From positions 62,001-126,000 of the forward strand of contig JBJMHZ010000052.1 of assembly GCA_045807125.1 (NCBI GenBank): a stretch of 64,000 nt of DNA. The letters run 5' to 3'. The position numbers and the translations under genes are program-made. The stretch comes from JBJMHZ01 sp045807125. GTDB lineage: Bacteria; Actinomycetota; Actinomycetes; JAWWOL01. The notes under the pieces were generated by a model. That model did no database searches, had not been told where the DNA came from, and saw nothing but the letters and a program-made list of their open reading frames with translations. Numbering within the stretch: the first letter of the stretch is position 1; each line of letters opens with the position of its first letter. Shown piece after piece: positions 14,745-25,800 of the stretch.

Positions 14745-16572
14745 TCACGTGCTCGGCATCTCCGCCTACTACCATGACAGCGCGGCCGCGCTCGTCGTCG
14801 ACGGCGTGCCCGTCGCAGCCGCGCAGGAGGAGCGCTTCACCCGCCGCCGGCACGACTCGGGCTTCCCGTCGAGCGCCGTCGCCTACTGCCTGCACGAGGC
14901 CGGGATCCGGCTCGACGACGTGTCGGTCGTCGCCTACTACGAGGACCCGGCGCTGAAGTTCCGCCGCGTGCTCGCCACGCTGTCGGGTGCCGCGCCCACG
15001 GCGTACCCCGCCTTCCGCGACGTCCTGCCGCAGTGGCTGTCCTGGAAGCTGCGGATGACCAGGACCCTGCGCGCCGAGCTGGCGAAGCTCGGCACGGGTG
15101 ACGTCCCGCCCATCAGCTGTCGGCGCCACCACGAGTCGCACGCCGCGTCGGCCTTCCTGCCGAGCCCGTACGAGTCGGCAGCCGTGCTGTGCATCGACGG
15201 CGTCGGCGAGTGGGCGACCACGACGATCTGGCACGGCGTGGGCGACCGGATCGCTCCCAAGCTGGAGCTGCGCTTCCCGCACTCGCTCGGCCTGCTCTAC
15301 TCGGCGTTCACCTACTTCTGCGGGTTCAAGGTCGACTCCGGCGAGTACAAGCTGATGGGGCTCGCGCCGTACGGCCGGCCGCGGTACGAGGACGTCATCC
15401 GTGAGCGGCTCATCGACCTCAAGCCCGATGGGTCGTTCCGCCTCGACATGCGCTGCTTCGACTACCTGCGTGGACAGCGGATGACCGGCCGGGCCTTCGA
15501 GCGGCTGTTCGACGGGCCGCGCCGCGATCCCGAGGGGCCGCTCACCGAGCGAGAGTTCGACCTCGCCGCCTCGGTGCAGAAGGTGACCGAGGACGCCGTC
15601 CGCCGCCTCGCGAGGACGGCCCGCGAGGTCACCGGCGAGTCGCGGCTGTGCATGGCCGGCGGCGTCGCGCTGAACTGCGTCGCGAACGGCACGGTAATGG
15701 CGGAGGGCGTCTTCGACCAGCTCTGGGTGCAGCCCGCCGCCGGCGACGCCGGCGGTGCGCTGGGCGCGGCGCTCGCCGTCGCGGTCGAGCGGGGCGCGCC
15801 GCGCTCCCACCTCGGGACCGACCGCGACGCGATGGCCGGCAGCCTGCTGGGGCCGTCGTACGGCGACGAGGAGATCGCCGCGTACCTGCGGGCTAACGGC
15901 TATCCGTACGAGCGCCTCGACCGGAGCGCCCTGTGCGCCCGGGTCGCGGCCGAGCTCGCCGACGGCCGGATCGTCGGCTGGTTCCAGGGGCGCATGGAGT
16001 TCGGGCCGCGAGCGCTCGGCGCACGGTCGATCCTCGGTGATGCGCGCGATCCTGCGATGCAGTCGGAGATGAATCTCAAGACCAAGTTTCGCGAGTCGTT
16101 CCGGCCGTTCGCGCCGTCGGTCCTCGCCGAGGACGTGAAGGACTGGTTCGACCTCCCGCAGGAGAGCCCGTACATGCTGCTCGTCGCACCGGTGGCGGCG
16201 GCGCAGCGCGTCGAGACCGGTGCGGTGGGCGGCGCGACCGGCATCGAGCTGCTGCAAAAGGTGCGGTCGACGATCCCCGCGGTGACGCACGTCGACCACT
16301 CGGCGCGGGTGCAGACGGTGAGCCGCCACCGCAACCCGCTCTACCACGCGCTGCTCACCGCCTTCAAGGAGGGGACCGGCTGCCCCGTGGTCGTCAATAC
16401 TTCGTTCAACGTGCGCGGCGAGCCGATCGTCAACACGCCGGCCGAGGCGTACGCCTGCTTCATGCGTACCAACATCGACGTCCTCGCGCTCGGCAGCTGC
16501 GTGCTCGTACGTGGCGAGCAGCCGCCGTGGACGGAGGCGGGCGACTGGCGCGACGCGATCCCGCTCGACTGA
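14737..16572 (+). CDS. O-carbamoyltransferase, NodU/CmcH family (SxtI-like)
   Basis: A 611-residue two-domain enzyme that makes carbamoyl-adenylate from carbamoyl phosphate and ATP and transfers the carbamoyl group to an alcohol. The N-terminal Kae1-like domain shows GISAYYHDSAAALVVDG, the histidine motif HHESHAASAF, CIDGVGEWATT, MGLAPYG, and CMAGGVALNCVANG. The C-terminal YrdC-like domain shows GRMEFGPRALGARSILGDAR and NTSFNVRGEPIV. Length and motif order are normal, so it should be active. The ATG at 14737 has GGAGG at 14726-14730 and overlaps the end of the diiron-oxidase gene by eight bases. It implies that the product carries a carbamate. Confidence 0.93.
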   Translation: MPDHVLGISAYYHDSAAALVVDGVPVAAAQEERFTRRRHDSGFPSSAVAYCLHEAGIRLDDVSVVAYYEDPALKFRRVLATLSGAAPTAYPAFRDVLPQWLSWKLRMTRTLRAELAKLGTGDVPPISCRRHHESHAASAFLPSPYESAAVLCIDGVGEWATTTIWHGVGDRIAPKLELRFPHSLGLLYSAFTYFCGFKVDSGEYKLMGLAPYGRPRYEDVIRERLIDLKPDGSFRLDMRCFDYLRGQRMTGRAFERLFDGPRRDPEGPLTEREFDLAASVQKVTEDAVRRLARTAREVTGESRLCMAGGVALNCVANGTVMAEGVFDQLWVQPAAGDAGGALGAALAVAVERGAPRSHLGTDRDAMAGSLLGPSYGDEEIAAYLRANGYPYERLDRSALCARVAAELADGRIVGWFQGRMEFGPRALGARSILGDARDPAMQSEMNLKTKFRESFRPFAPSVLAEDVKDWFDLPQESPYMLLVAPVAAAQRVETGAVGGATGIELLQKVRSTIPAVTHVDHSARVQTVSRHRNPLYHALLTAFKEGTGCPVVVNTSFNVRGEPIVNTPAEAYACFMRTNIDVLALGSCVLVRGEQPPWTEAGDWRDAIPLD

Positions 16573-16600
16573 ACGATCCACCGAGGAGAGGTGACGACGC

Positions 16601-16765
16601 ATGCGCAGGTGCTGGCTCCTCCCGGCCTACTACCTCCTGGTGACGCCGTACGGTCTCGTGCGCCGCGTGATGCGTGACCCGCTCCAGCGACGACGGGAGC
16701 CGCGGCGCGCGAGCTACTTCTCGGTGCTCGACCGGCCGACGCCTGCCGCGAGGAGCGGGCAGTGA
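16601..16765 (+). CDS. 54-residue SxtJ-like membrane protein
   Basis: A small gene, ATG 16601 with GAGGAGAGG upstream, ending at 16763-16765 in a four-base overlap with the aminotransferase. Sequence features are one short hydrophobic segment LLPAYYLLVTPYGLV followed by RRVMRDPL and then a basic stretch ending in ASYF. This pattern of YYLVLTPIG-like helix, GKDPL-like motif and SYW-like end is that of the C-terminal half of SxtJ-type membrane proteins, which habitually follow NodU-family carbamoyltransferases. The first transmembrane helices of the full-length family are missing. Role unknown; it may recruit the carbamoyltransferase to the membrane. Confidence 0.65.
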   Translation: MRRCWLLPAYYLLVTPYGLVRRVMRDPLQRRREPRRASYFSVLDRPTPAARSGQ

Positions 16766-18111
16766 GCCGCTTGCTGCACAAGAGCGTCAACGGCACGCCC
16801 GTGAAGGTGGTCGGCGGTCACGGCATCTACCTGTGCACTGCCGACGGTCGCGAGCTCGTCGACACCGCATCCGGCGTCGCGGTCTCCTGCCTCGGCCACG
16901 GGCACCCCAACGTGGTGGCGGCCATCAAGGCGCAGGCCGACGTGCTGTCGTACGCGCACGCGGGCTCGTTCACCACCGACGTCGCCGAGGAGCTGGGCGA
17001 CTTCCTCGTCTCGCGGTCCCCCGGGCAGGACTGCGCGTACTTCCTCTCCGGCGGGTCCGAGACGATGGAGCTCTGCCTCAAGACCGCCTACCAGTACCAC
17101 GTCGAGCGGGGGCACCCCGAGCGGATCCGCTTCGTCTCCCGCCGGCAGAATTACCACGGCAGCACGCTCGGCACGCTGGCGGTCACCGGGAACCCGCAGC
17201 GGCGCAGCGTCTTCGACCCGATCCTCGCCCCCTCGTCGTTCGTCTCGCCCTGCTACGCCTACCGCGGGATGCTCCCCGGCGAGGACGAGCGGGCGTACGG
17301 CGAGCGCCTGGCGCACGAGCTCGAGGACGCCATCGTCCGGCTCGGACCCGAGACCGTCGCAGGGTTCGTCGCCGAGACCGTCGTCGGGTCGACGTCGGGC
17401 GCCGTGCCACCGGTCGAGGGCTACCTGCGCGCGGTGCGCGAGGTCTGCGACCGCTACGGTGCGCTGCTGATCCTCGACGAGGTGATGGCCGGCATGGGCC
17501 GCACCGGTCACCTCTTCGCCTGCGCCGAGGACGGCGTGGAGCCCGACATCATCGCGATCGGCAAGGGGCTCGCCGCGGGCTACCAGCCGCTGTCCGCGAT
17601 GCTCGTGAGCCGGCGGGTGCGCGACGCCATCGCGAGCGGCTCCGGCGTGCTGCGCAACGGGCAGACGTTCGTCAACCACCCGCTCGCCTGCGCCGCCGGG
17701 CTCGCCGTGCAGCGGACGATCGAGGAGGACCACCTGCTCGACAACGTCCTCGCGCGCGGCGAGCAGCTGCGCACGAGGCTGCGCGCCGAGCTCGCGGAGC
17801 ACCCGTACGTCGGTGACATCCGCGGGCGCGGGCTGTTCGTCGGCGTCGAGCTCGTCGCCGACCGGGTCACCAAGGAGCCGCTGCCGGTCGAGCCGGACCC
17901 GGCGGCGGCGATCCGCGAACTGGCCCTGGCACAAGGGCTCGTCACCTATCCGATGACCGGCACGATCGACGGAGCGCAGGGCGCCCACGTGCTGCTGGCA
18001 CCGCCGTACATCTGCACCGAGGACGACATCGAACGCATCGTCGAGGGGCTCGCCGCAGCGATGCGCGGCCTGCTGCCGACCGCCCGGCGCGACCTCGCAA
18101 CCGCCCGGTGA
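16762..18111 (+). CDS. Class III pyridoxal-phosphate aminotransferase
   Basis: A 449-residue fold-type I aminotransferase. Seen: SGGSETMELCLKTA (phosphate-binding loop), RRQNYHGSTLG, ILDEVMAGMGRTGHLFA (the Asp that pairs with the cofactor), and AIGKGLAAGYQPLSAML with the Schiff-base lysine. The family uses omega-amines or amino acids and oxo acceptors (ornithine, GABA and beta-alanine aminotransferases are relatives). The start is GTG 16762, overlapping the small upstream gene, with AGGAG at 16751-16755. Placed right before an amidinotransferase, it plausibly installs the primary amine that is then turned into a guanidine, as StsC and StrB do in streptomycin biosynthesis (different aminotransferase class). 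Confidence 0.92.
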   Translation: MSRLLHKSVNGTPVKVVGGHGIYLCTADGRELVDTASGVAVSCLGHGHPNVVAAIKAQADVLSYAHAGSFTTDVAEELGDFLVSRSPGQDCAYFLSGGSETMELCLKTAYQYHVERGHPERIRFVSRRQNYHGSTLGTLAVTGNPQRRSVFDPILAPSSFVSPCYAYRGMLPGEDERAYGERLAHELEDAIVRLGPETVAGFVAETVVGSTSGAVPPVEGYLRAVREVCDRYGALLILDEVMAGMGRTGHLFACAEDGVEPDIIAIGKGLAAGYQPLSAMLVSRRVRDAIASGSGVLRNGQTFVNHPLACAAGLAVQRTIEEDHLLDNVLARGEQLRTRLRAELAEHPYVGDIRGRGLFVGVELVADRVTKEPLPVEPDPAAAIRELALAQGLVTYPMTGTIDGAQGAHVLLAPPYICTEDDIERIVEGLAAAMRGLLPTARRDLATAR

Positions 18112-18146
18112 CCATGACCGACCCACCGCATCCGATTGGAGAGCGC

Positions 18147-19187
18147 ATGTCCTTGGTGAGCGTGCACACCGAGTGGGACCCGCTGGAGGAGATGATCGTC
18201 GGCATCGCCGACGGGGCGCGGGTGCCGACGCCCGACCCCGGACTGCACGCCATCGACTACGCCGGCACGATCCCCACGATCGACGGCATCCCGACCGGCC
18301 CCTGCGACCCACGCGTGATCGAGGAGGCCAACGAGGACCTGGAGTCGCTGGTCGACGTGCTGCGCGAGGCGGGCGTCACCGTACGGCGCCCCCGCGCCAC
18401 CGACACCTCCGCGTCCTTCGGCACCCCCGACTGGACGTCGGACGGCTACTACAACTACTGCCCGCGCGACGTCCTGCTCACGATCGGCTCGACCGTCATC
18501 GAGGCGCCGATGGTGCTGCGCTCGCGCTACTTCGACGCCATGGCGTACCGCGACCTGCTCCTCGAGTACTTCCGCAGCGGCGCCAACTGGATCGCGGCGC
18601 CCAAGCCGCGGCTGCTCGACGAGAGCTACAACCCGCCGGGGGTCGAGCCGGCGCTCAACGACCTCGAGCCGGCCTTCGACGCCGCCAACGTCCTGCGCAT
18701 CGGCCGGGACGTGCTCTTCCAGGTCTCGTGCAGCGGCAACCTGCTCGGGATGCGCTGGCTCGAGCGGGTGCTCGGCCCCGACTACCGCGTGCACCCCGTC
18801 GCGGGCGTGTACGAGGGCACCCACCTCGACACCACCATCGCGCTGGTGCGCCCGGGGCTCGTCGTGCTCAACCCCGAGCGCATGCGGGAGGACCAGATCC
18901 CGCAGGTCTTCAAGGGCTGGGACGTCATCTGGTGCGACGGGATCGTCGACACCGGGTGGGCCGGCGAGCACCCCCGCGGCTCGATCTGGATGGGCATGAA
19001 CCTCATCATGGTCGACCCCGGCCTGGCCGTCGTGAACGACGTGCAGGTCCCGCTCATCAGGGCGCTGGAGCGCCACGGCGTGGACGTCGCCCCTGTCGCC
19101 ATGCGACATGCGCGTACGCTCAGTGGGGGCTTCCACTGCGTCACGCTCGACGTCCGGCGGCGCGGCGGGCTCGAGGACTACAGCTAG
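18147..19187 (+). CDS. Amidinotransferase (AGAT/StrB/SxtG-like)
   Basis: A 346-residue enzyme that moves the amidino group of arginine onto an amine, giving a guanidine and ornithine. The Cys-His-Asp triad is visible: Asp in FDAANVLRIGRD, His in EGTHLDTTI, and the nucleophile Cys in SGGFHCVTLD near the C-terminus. The N-terminal SVHTEWDPLEEMIVG is typical of the family. The start is ATG 18147, preceded by GGAGAG; longer forms from 18108 or 18114 lack such a site. The aminotransferase gene lies just upstream and the exporter gene 13 bp downstream. With the carbamoyltransferase, it gives the locus the same two group-transfer steps found in saxitoxin biosynthesis. Confidence 0.92.
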   Translation: MSLVSVHTEWDPLEEMIVGIADGARVPTPDPGLHAIDYAGTIPTIDGIPTGPCDPRVIEEANEDLESLVDVLREAGVTVRRPRATDTSASFGTPDWTSDGYYNYCPRDVLLTIGSTVIEAPMVLRSRYFDAMAYRDLLLEYFRSGANWIAAPKPRLLDESYNPPGVEPALNDLEPAFDAANVLRIGRDVLFQVSCSGNLLGMRWLERVLGPDYRVHPVAGVYEGTHLDTTIALVRPGLVVLNPERMREDQIPQVFKGWDVIWCDGIVDTGWAGEHPRGSIWMGMNLIMVDPGLAVVNDVQVPLIRALERHGVDVAPVAMRHARTLSGGFHCVTLDVRRRGGLEDYS

Positions 19188-19200
19188 AGTTGGATGACCG

Positions 19201-19818
19201 ATGAACTACCTGTCGTTGATCGCGTTCACGATCACGACGTGCGGCACGCCCGGCCCCAACAACACCATGGTGATGGCCTCGGGCGCCAACTACGGCCCGC
19301 GGCGCAGCCTGCCGCACGTCGTCGGGATCAACGTCGGCTTCCCGTTGATGGTGATCGCCGTCGGGCTCGGCCTCGGCGAGGTGCTGCACCGCTGGCCCGT
19401 GGTCTACGACGTCCTGCGCCCGGTCGGCGTGCTCTACCTGCTCTACCTCGCCTACCGGATCGCCGGTTCCCGGGTCATCGCCAAGGACCCGGTCGATGCC
19501 CGCCCGCTGTCGCTCGCGCAGAGTGCGCTGTTCCAGGTCGTCAACCCGAAGGCGTGGGTCATGGTGGTCGGCGCGGTCACCGCGTACGCCACGGCGGACG
19601 GCAACTACGCCGTGCAGGTCGTCGAGATCGCGCTGGTGTTCCTCGTCCTCGGCACGCCGTGCACCGTCGCCTGGATGCTGGGCGGTGCGCTGCTCGGCCG
19701 GGTGGTCATGAAGCCTGCCCAGTTCCGCGCGTTCAACGTCGTGATGGCCTCGCTGCTCGTGCTGTCGCTGATCCCCGTCCTCATCGAGACCATCGACGCC
19801 TGGAGCAAGCGGCTCTGA
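19201..19818 (+). CDS. LysE/RhtB-family exporter
   Basis: A 205-residue inner-membrane protein with about six hydrophobic segments. The family motif TTCGTPGPNNTMVMASGANY sits in the first helix and loop, and QSALFQVVNPKAWVMVVGA is characteristic. LysE exports lysine and arginine; relatives export homoserine, threonine and basic amino-acid derivatives. As the last gene of the right operon, it is a good candidate for exporting a guanidino-amino-acid-like end product. It ends 35 bp from the convergent TcA gene. Confidence 0.88.
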   Translation: MNYLSLIAFTITTCGTPGPNNTMVMASGANYGPRRSLPHVVGINVGFPLMVIAVGLGLGEVLHRWPVVYDVLRPVGVLYLLYLAYRIAGSRVIAKDPVDARPLSLAQSALFQVVNPKAWVMVVGAVTAYATADGNYAVQVVEIALVFLVLGTPCTVAWMLGGALLGRVVMKPAQFRAFNVVMASLLVLSLIPVLIETIDAWSKRL

Positions 19819-19823
19819 CCGGC

Positions 19824-19848
19824 CGCCCGCGCCCGGGCCGCACGGGCG
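19824..19848. terminator. Possible bidirectional terminator between LysE and TcA
   Basis: CGCCCG at 19824-19829 pairs with CGGGCG at 19843-19848 across a 13-base loop, in the 35-bp gap between convergent genes. There is no T tract. Confidence 0.35.
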
Positions 19849-19853
19849 AAGCG

Positions 19854-22800
19854 TCAGGCATGGCGGTAGCTGACGTGGATGAACACGTCCTCCAGCTTGT
19901 CCGCGTCGATCGCCGACACGTCGCCGGCAACCGGGTCGGTCGGTGCCAGCCCGCCGGCCGCGGTGACGGCGAGCGCGTGCTCGCGCAGGAAATTCGGGAC
20001 GAGCGCGGCCGCGAGGTCGGCGCTCGGCAGGCCGCCGAGGGTCTCGTCCGCGGCGAAGCCGGTGATCGGCGTCCCGTCGACCGTTATCGTGACCCCCGCC
20101 AACGACTGACCGGGCGCCGGCGAGAGCACCAGCTTGGCCGTGACCGCCCGCAGCGGCACCCCCTGAAGGAACAGCGGCAGGGACCGTTGCTCCAGCCGCA
20201 GCGGCACCGCCGTGCCGACCGGCTGGTGCAGCAGCCGCTGGAACGCGGCCGAGTGCTCGTGCCTCAGGCTGTAGACGCGCACCAGCGACTCGTTGGTCAG
20301 GAACCGGCGGATCGTGCCCTCGAGCGCGGCATTCTGCTGCTCGACGCGCTCGCGCAGCAGGTCGTCGGCCTCGGCGGTGTACGTCACGTGCAGGATCACG
20401 TCGGTGATCGTCCGGTAGTCGAACGCGTGGAAGGCCTTGGGCAGCGTCAGGCGCCACGAGCTGACCGCGCCGGCGCCCTCGAACGGCATGTACCGATCGT
20501 CCCGGAAGTTGAGCTCGAACACGCCGGCATCCTGCTGTGCGGTGCTGGTCGCGATGGACACGCTGCGGCGCAGCGGCACCGAGCGCAGCACCGCCGCCTC
20601 CGGCCGCGGTTCGTTGCGGAGCCGGCTGCCGAGCAGCGTGAGCGTCGCGCTCACGTTGGTATAGGGACCGGTGACGCACGGAATGGTGAGCCGCACCGAC
20701 TTCACCTTGCGCCGGTAGTGCCCCGGGTAGGAGATGTCGAACAGCACTTCGGGCAGGGCGAGCTCGCACTCCCCGGTCTCGCGCAGGCGCAGCAGGGCGG
20801 CCGGGTCGACTTGGGTCAGCGAGAACGGCTGATCGATCTCCAGGCCGCGGTAGTTCGTCTCGACGAACCGGCGCTCCATCTGGTGCAGGTCGACCTGCAG
20901 CCGCTCGCCGGCGAGGAGCCCGGCGTGCGAGGCGTCCCAGTACGACGCGCCGATGAGCTCGCTCGTCTCGTCGCCACGCTCGAACCGGTATGCCTGCTCC
21001 GCCAGCTTGGCCATCGCGAACGCCCCGTTGTACGCCTGCCGGTAGATGCGCTGCAGGGTGGTCGACAGCCACGTGTACAGGCCCAGGTTGGAGAACTTGC
21101 CGGCGTAGAAGTCGAACGTCTCGTCGAGCTGCTCGATGCTCACCTCGTGCAGGCGCTGGGCTCGCACCGCGATGTCGAACCGGATCCGCGCGGCCTCCAG
21201 CTGCTTGTCGAGCACGGCGATCTCCTTGGTCGCCGCCTCCGCATCGTGCTGCCAGCCCTGCTGGCGCCGGCGGAACGTCGCCTCGAGCCCGGCCGACGCC
21301 GAGATCGCGTCGAAGACCCCCGCTGCGTCCCGCAGCACCGTGGCCCATGCGTTCGAGCTGTTGCCCAGCTCCTGGCCGCCGTACTTCATCGCGAACGGCG
21401 AGCCGAGCTGCGGCACCAGGTAGATGATGCCGGCGACGACGTCGATGACGCCGGCCGACACCTGGAGCGCCGTCGCGGTGTTGCGTGCCTCCTGCTGGGT
21501 CGACTCCGCGCGGATGAGTCGCTCCCTGACGAGCGTGAGCAGGTGGTCACGGCGGAACTGGACGGCCTCTCGCTGTCGCTCCAGGGTCTCGATCGCATCG
21601 GTGGCCGCGTCGATCTCCCACTGCCGCACCTGGGTATTGAGCCGCAGCAGGTTCTTCTGCTGCACCAGGCGCAGCCGGTTGAGCTCCTCGGCGTCCTTCT
21701 TCTCCAGCGCCGCGAGCAGCGCGTTGCCGAACGACTGCACCACGGCAGCGTGGGACTTCGCCCGGTCGATCAGGTAAGCGAACCGGTAGGGCGGCAGGTC
21801 CCCGTTCGTGGCGCTCAGCACGTCGTCGAGCGACAGCCCCGCGGCCCGCGCCCGCACCAGCAGCCGCGGGTCGATCTCGGGCGCGAGCAACGCGAGCTGG
21901 CGCGGCACCCCGTCGATGTCGCGGCAGTGCCGGATCTTGAACAGGCGATCCTCGACGCGGTCCCACCTCGCCAGCAGCTCGGGGTTGACGGGCACGCAGA
22001 ACACGGGGCTCACCTGGCGCACGAGGCTCCACCCGAGCTTGCTGACCGTCCCGATGTTGCGGCGGCCCTTCATGCGCTCGTTGCGCCGCGCGACTGCCGT
22101 GCCGATCGCCGCACCGCCGTCGGTCCACGAGCTGACCGACGCGCGCTTCCAGTCGTACGTGGACGACAGCCCGGTAGCCTGCACCGCGCCGAGCAGCTCG
22201 GTCGCCCTGGTGCCGCTCTCCAGCGACTTGTCGAGGTTCGCACCCGCGCGCGGGGCCACCAGCGCCTCCCGCGCGACCATCGGAGCGGCCTCCTCGGCCG
22301 CCTGCTTCGTCATGGCGTCGCCTGCGAGGATCCCGGCCACGTCGCGCCTTAGCTGCGTCGTGCCCTCCTCGAAAGCGGTGGCGACCAGCTCGTTCGCTCG
22401 CCGCGCCGTCACGTCGAGACGCGCCTTGCCGATCGCCGTCGCGTCGATGGCGTACTTGGTCGCGATCACCTGCTTGTCGTACTTGTCACCGAGCCGAGGG
22501 CTGACGAGCCACGTCTCGAGCTCGATGAGGAACTCGGAGCCCTTGGCCACGAGCGGAGCGATCCGCTCGAACGACTTCGGCGTCGCGGCTCCCTCGCCGC
22601 AGTCCCCCAGCTGCGGCGGCCGGTCGCCCAGGATCGAGGCCGCCATCGCGTAGAGCAGCGTCGCCTCGTTGACGGACTCCATCGTGAACTGGGTGAAGAG
22701 GCTGTCGGCCCAGTCGAGGAGGTTGTCGACGTACTTCATCACGATGTGCTTCTGGTAGGCACTGATGCGCACCCGCGCGATCGCGTGGGGGTTGAACGGG

Positions 22801-25800
22801 TCCTTCTTGTACGCCTCGATCGCCGCGGTGTCGGTGAGGATCTGCCGTAGCCTGGGCACGTCGAGGCCGCGGAACTCGAGGTAGCGCCATACCCGGTCCC
22901 GCTCCATGCGGGCGCGCACGTCGGGCGGGAAGGCGAGCGACGACGCGGCCGCCTCGTCGGCGGTCGGGTCGAAGAGGTAGTGATACCACTGCTGCGCGGC
23001 CGGGAAGCTCTGCTGGCTGCTCAGGTGGTCGGCCAGCAGGGCCGGGATGTGGTGGAGCACCTCGCGGAAGTACGTGCCCAGGGCACCGGTCCAGTCGATC
23101 CGGCCGGCCGCGCCGTCGCCCTCGACGTTGGCGCTGAGCGTGACCGGCAGCGGGTCCTCGCCCAGGCTGCGCTGAGTGGCCAGGTCGAGCAAGGCGTCCA
23201 CGCCGCCGGTGAACAGGATGCGCGACATCCGGGTGCCGAGCGTGGTGCCCAGCCGGCGCAGCACGTACCGCGGCGCCGGCCGGACCGACCCCTGCACGAG
23301 CAGCAGGTCGCCGTGGTCGTCGATGATGCAGTCGCTGAGCGAGCCGTTGACGACCTCGATGCTCGCTCCCGGCCGGAAGCTCAGGATCGGATCGGGCAGC
23401 AGGAGCGCCTCGATCGCGTCCGAGGAGGACGCGCTGTAGCCCGGCACGTGCGCCATCCGCTCGGGGTCGACGTTGTACGACGCGGCGTCGTACCGCTCTG
23501 CCCAGTTGAGCATGTACGCGCGCAGCTCGCGCGTGGGTCGCGTCGCTCTGGCGAACGGCATGCGGATCGTCGCGCCCGCCAGGCCTCCTGGCGTCACCGT
23601 CCGCAGCGTCCGGGTGAACAGGTCCATGCGGTAGCCCCACCCGAGGAATCCCGCGGTGGTCACGTCGATCGCGCCCTCGCCGCGGATCACCGGGTAGGGC
23701 CGCTCCCACGGGAAGCCGTTCAGCCCGTAGCCCTCGCGGGGCTCCGGATGCGGCATGACGTCGTAGCGGGGCACCAGCGTCGTGTCGTTGATCGGGTCCG
23801 GGATGATCCCGTCCCCCACGTAGGGGTAGACGTTGCGCAGGCTGATGCGTTGCGGCGCCGTCCATCGCCCGTCGAGCCGCAGCGTGGTGAGCTTGAGGGC
23901 CGTGACGTGGTCGTACCCGACGAACTTCGACTCCGAGCTCACCACGCGGTTCTTGGACTTCGTGGCGTACTCGAGCCAGAGCAGGTGCAGGCGACCGCTC
24001 TCGACCGCAGGGGCGGCGACGCGCGCGCCGATCTGGACGTCGATCTTGCGCCACGGTGCCCATACCGTCCCGCGACCTGGCTCGCTGAGGCCGTACTGCG
24101 CGTTCTCGATCGCGCGGTAGTAGTAGGTCGGCGGGTCGTTCGAGGTCACGCCGAGCAGGTGCAGCACGTCGCGCTTGCAGGACGCGTCCTTCTCGTGGAA
24201 CGAACCGGCGATGCGCAGGTGGGAGAGCTCCTCGAACCCGGCCAGGTAGTTCGCGTAGGCGTCGAGGACGTGCTGCTCGTCGATCGACTGCTGCAGCAGC
24301 GCCGACTCGAGCTCCTCGAACAGTGGCGTCTTGTCGTCGCGCAGGGTCGGCTCGAGATAGTTCTCCGGCCAGAGGAAGACCTTGCGGTTCGCCTCCCAGA
24401 CGCGGTACGCCTTGCGCCACTCCCACTCGTCGGCCGGCACGCTCGTCGGCGGCACGTGCACGTGCTGCGGGTCGTCGGCAGCGCGCCGATCCTGCTCCAG
24501 GTTCATGAGCACGCGGTGCACGTAGAGCTGCACGCTGGAGATGGCCGCCACCACGCGAGACGTGCGCGCGCAGCCCATGAGCTCGACGTCGATGAGGAAG
24601 TGCTGGTAAAGGTCGGCGCGCGTGGTGAACTGCGTGAACGTCGAGTGCAGCAGGTGGTCGGCGAGCGCGTCGCGCCGGTGCTCGCGAATGGTGTCCTCGA
24701 GCGGATCCAGCCGCTGCGGCCACTCGCGCTCGGGGATGGCTGCCCGGAGCGCAGCGAGCACGGCGTCGGCCGCGCGCTCCAGCTCGGCGTAGTCGTCGCT
24801 CACCGCAAGGGCGAGCGCGGCGCCGTCGACGCCGAGCCGGCGGGCCAGGCTCACGCCGTCGGCCACCATGCGCAGCGCGAGCAGCGCGTCGCCCGGCAGG
24901 CGGATCGCAGCCGCCACGGTACGGACGAGCCCCGGCTCGGCGTCGAGCGCGCGACCGAGGGTCGCGGCATCGGCCGTCGTGAAGCCGGTCGCCGCGGCGT
25001 GCGCGTCCAGCACCGCCTGCACGTCCGGCCCGGCGGTCGGCGACGGCGCACCGGTCCTGGCCGTGGGCGCCGTGACGAGCGCGACGTACTGCGCGAGCCC
25101 GCGCACGGTCTCGATCGACAGGTCGCGGACGTCGGCGATGCCCAGCATGGCGAGGTGCCCGGTCACGAAAGCGATCGCATCGGCGTCCCAGGCGTCGGCG
25201 CTCAGCGCGACCCGCAGCGGCACGAGGTCGCGCACCAGCGCCACCAGTGGGCCGGCCGGACCGGTCCCGTGCAGCGCTGCCGCGGTCGCCGGCGCCGAGA
25301 GGTCGGCGCCCAGCAGGTCCAGCAGCGCGGCGACGCGGTCGGCACCGATGCCGAGCTTGCCGGCCAGCCGGTTGGGCAGCACCTGACTGGGGTGGTACGC
25401 GGCCAGCGCGGCGCGGGCGAGCGGCTCGGCGAGCGGGACGCCGGGCGGCACCGTGAGCGGGTCGTCGAGCGAGAAGTCGTCCGAGAGGCGGTAGCCCGCG
25501 TCGTCGGGGAGCGCCACCAATCGGGCCGGATTCGCCGCTACCAGCCGCCTGGACAGCTCCTCGGTCATTCCCGGGAGGAAGGCGAGGACGGTGTCGGCGA
25601 AGGTCAGCGCGCGGTCGGCCGCCACCTCGTCGAGCAGCGCGGTCACCACCGCGGCGGGGTCGGGGTACTGGCTCTGGTCGACCGGCGGCCGGTGCCTGAT
25701 GACGGCGAGGTCGTCGAGGGAGTAGCCGCTCGCAGCGAACCAGTCGCGGAAGCCGAGCAGCGCGACGAGGCCGGCATCGTCGGAGACGTGCCCGTCGGCG

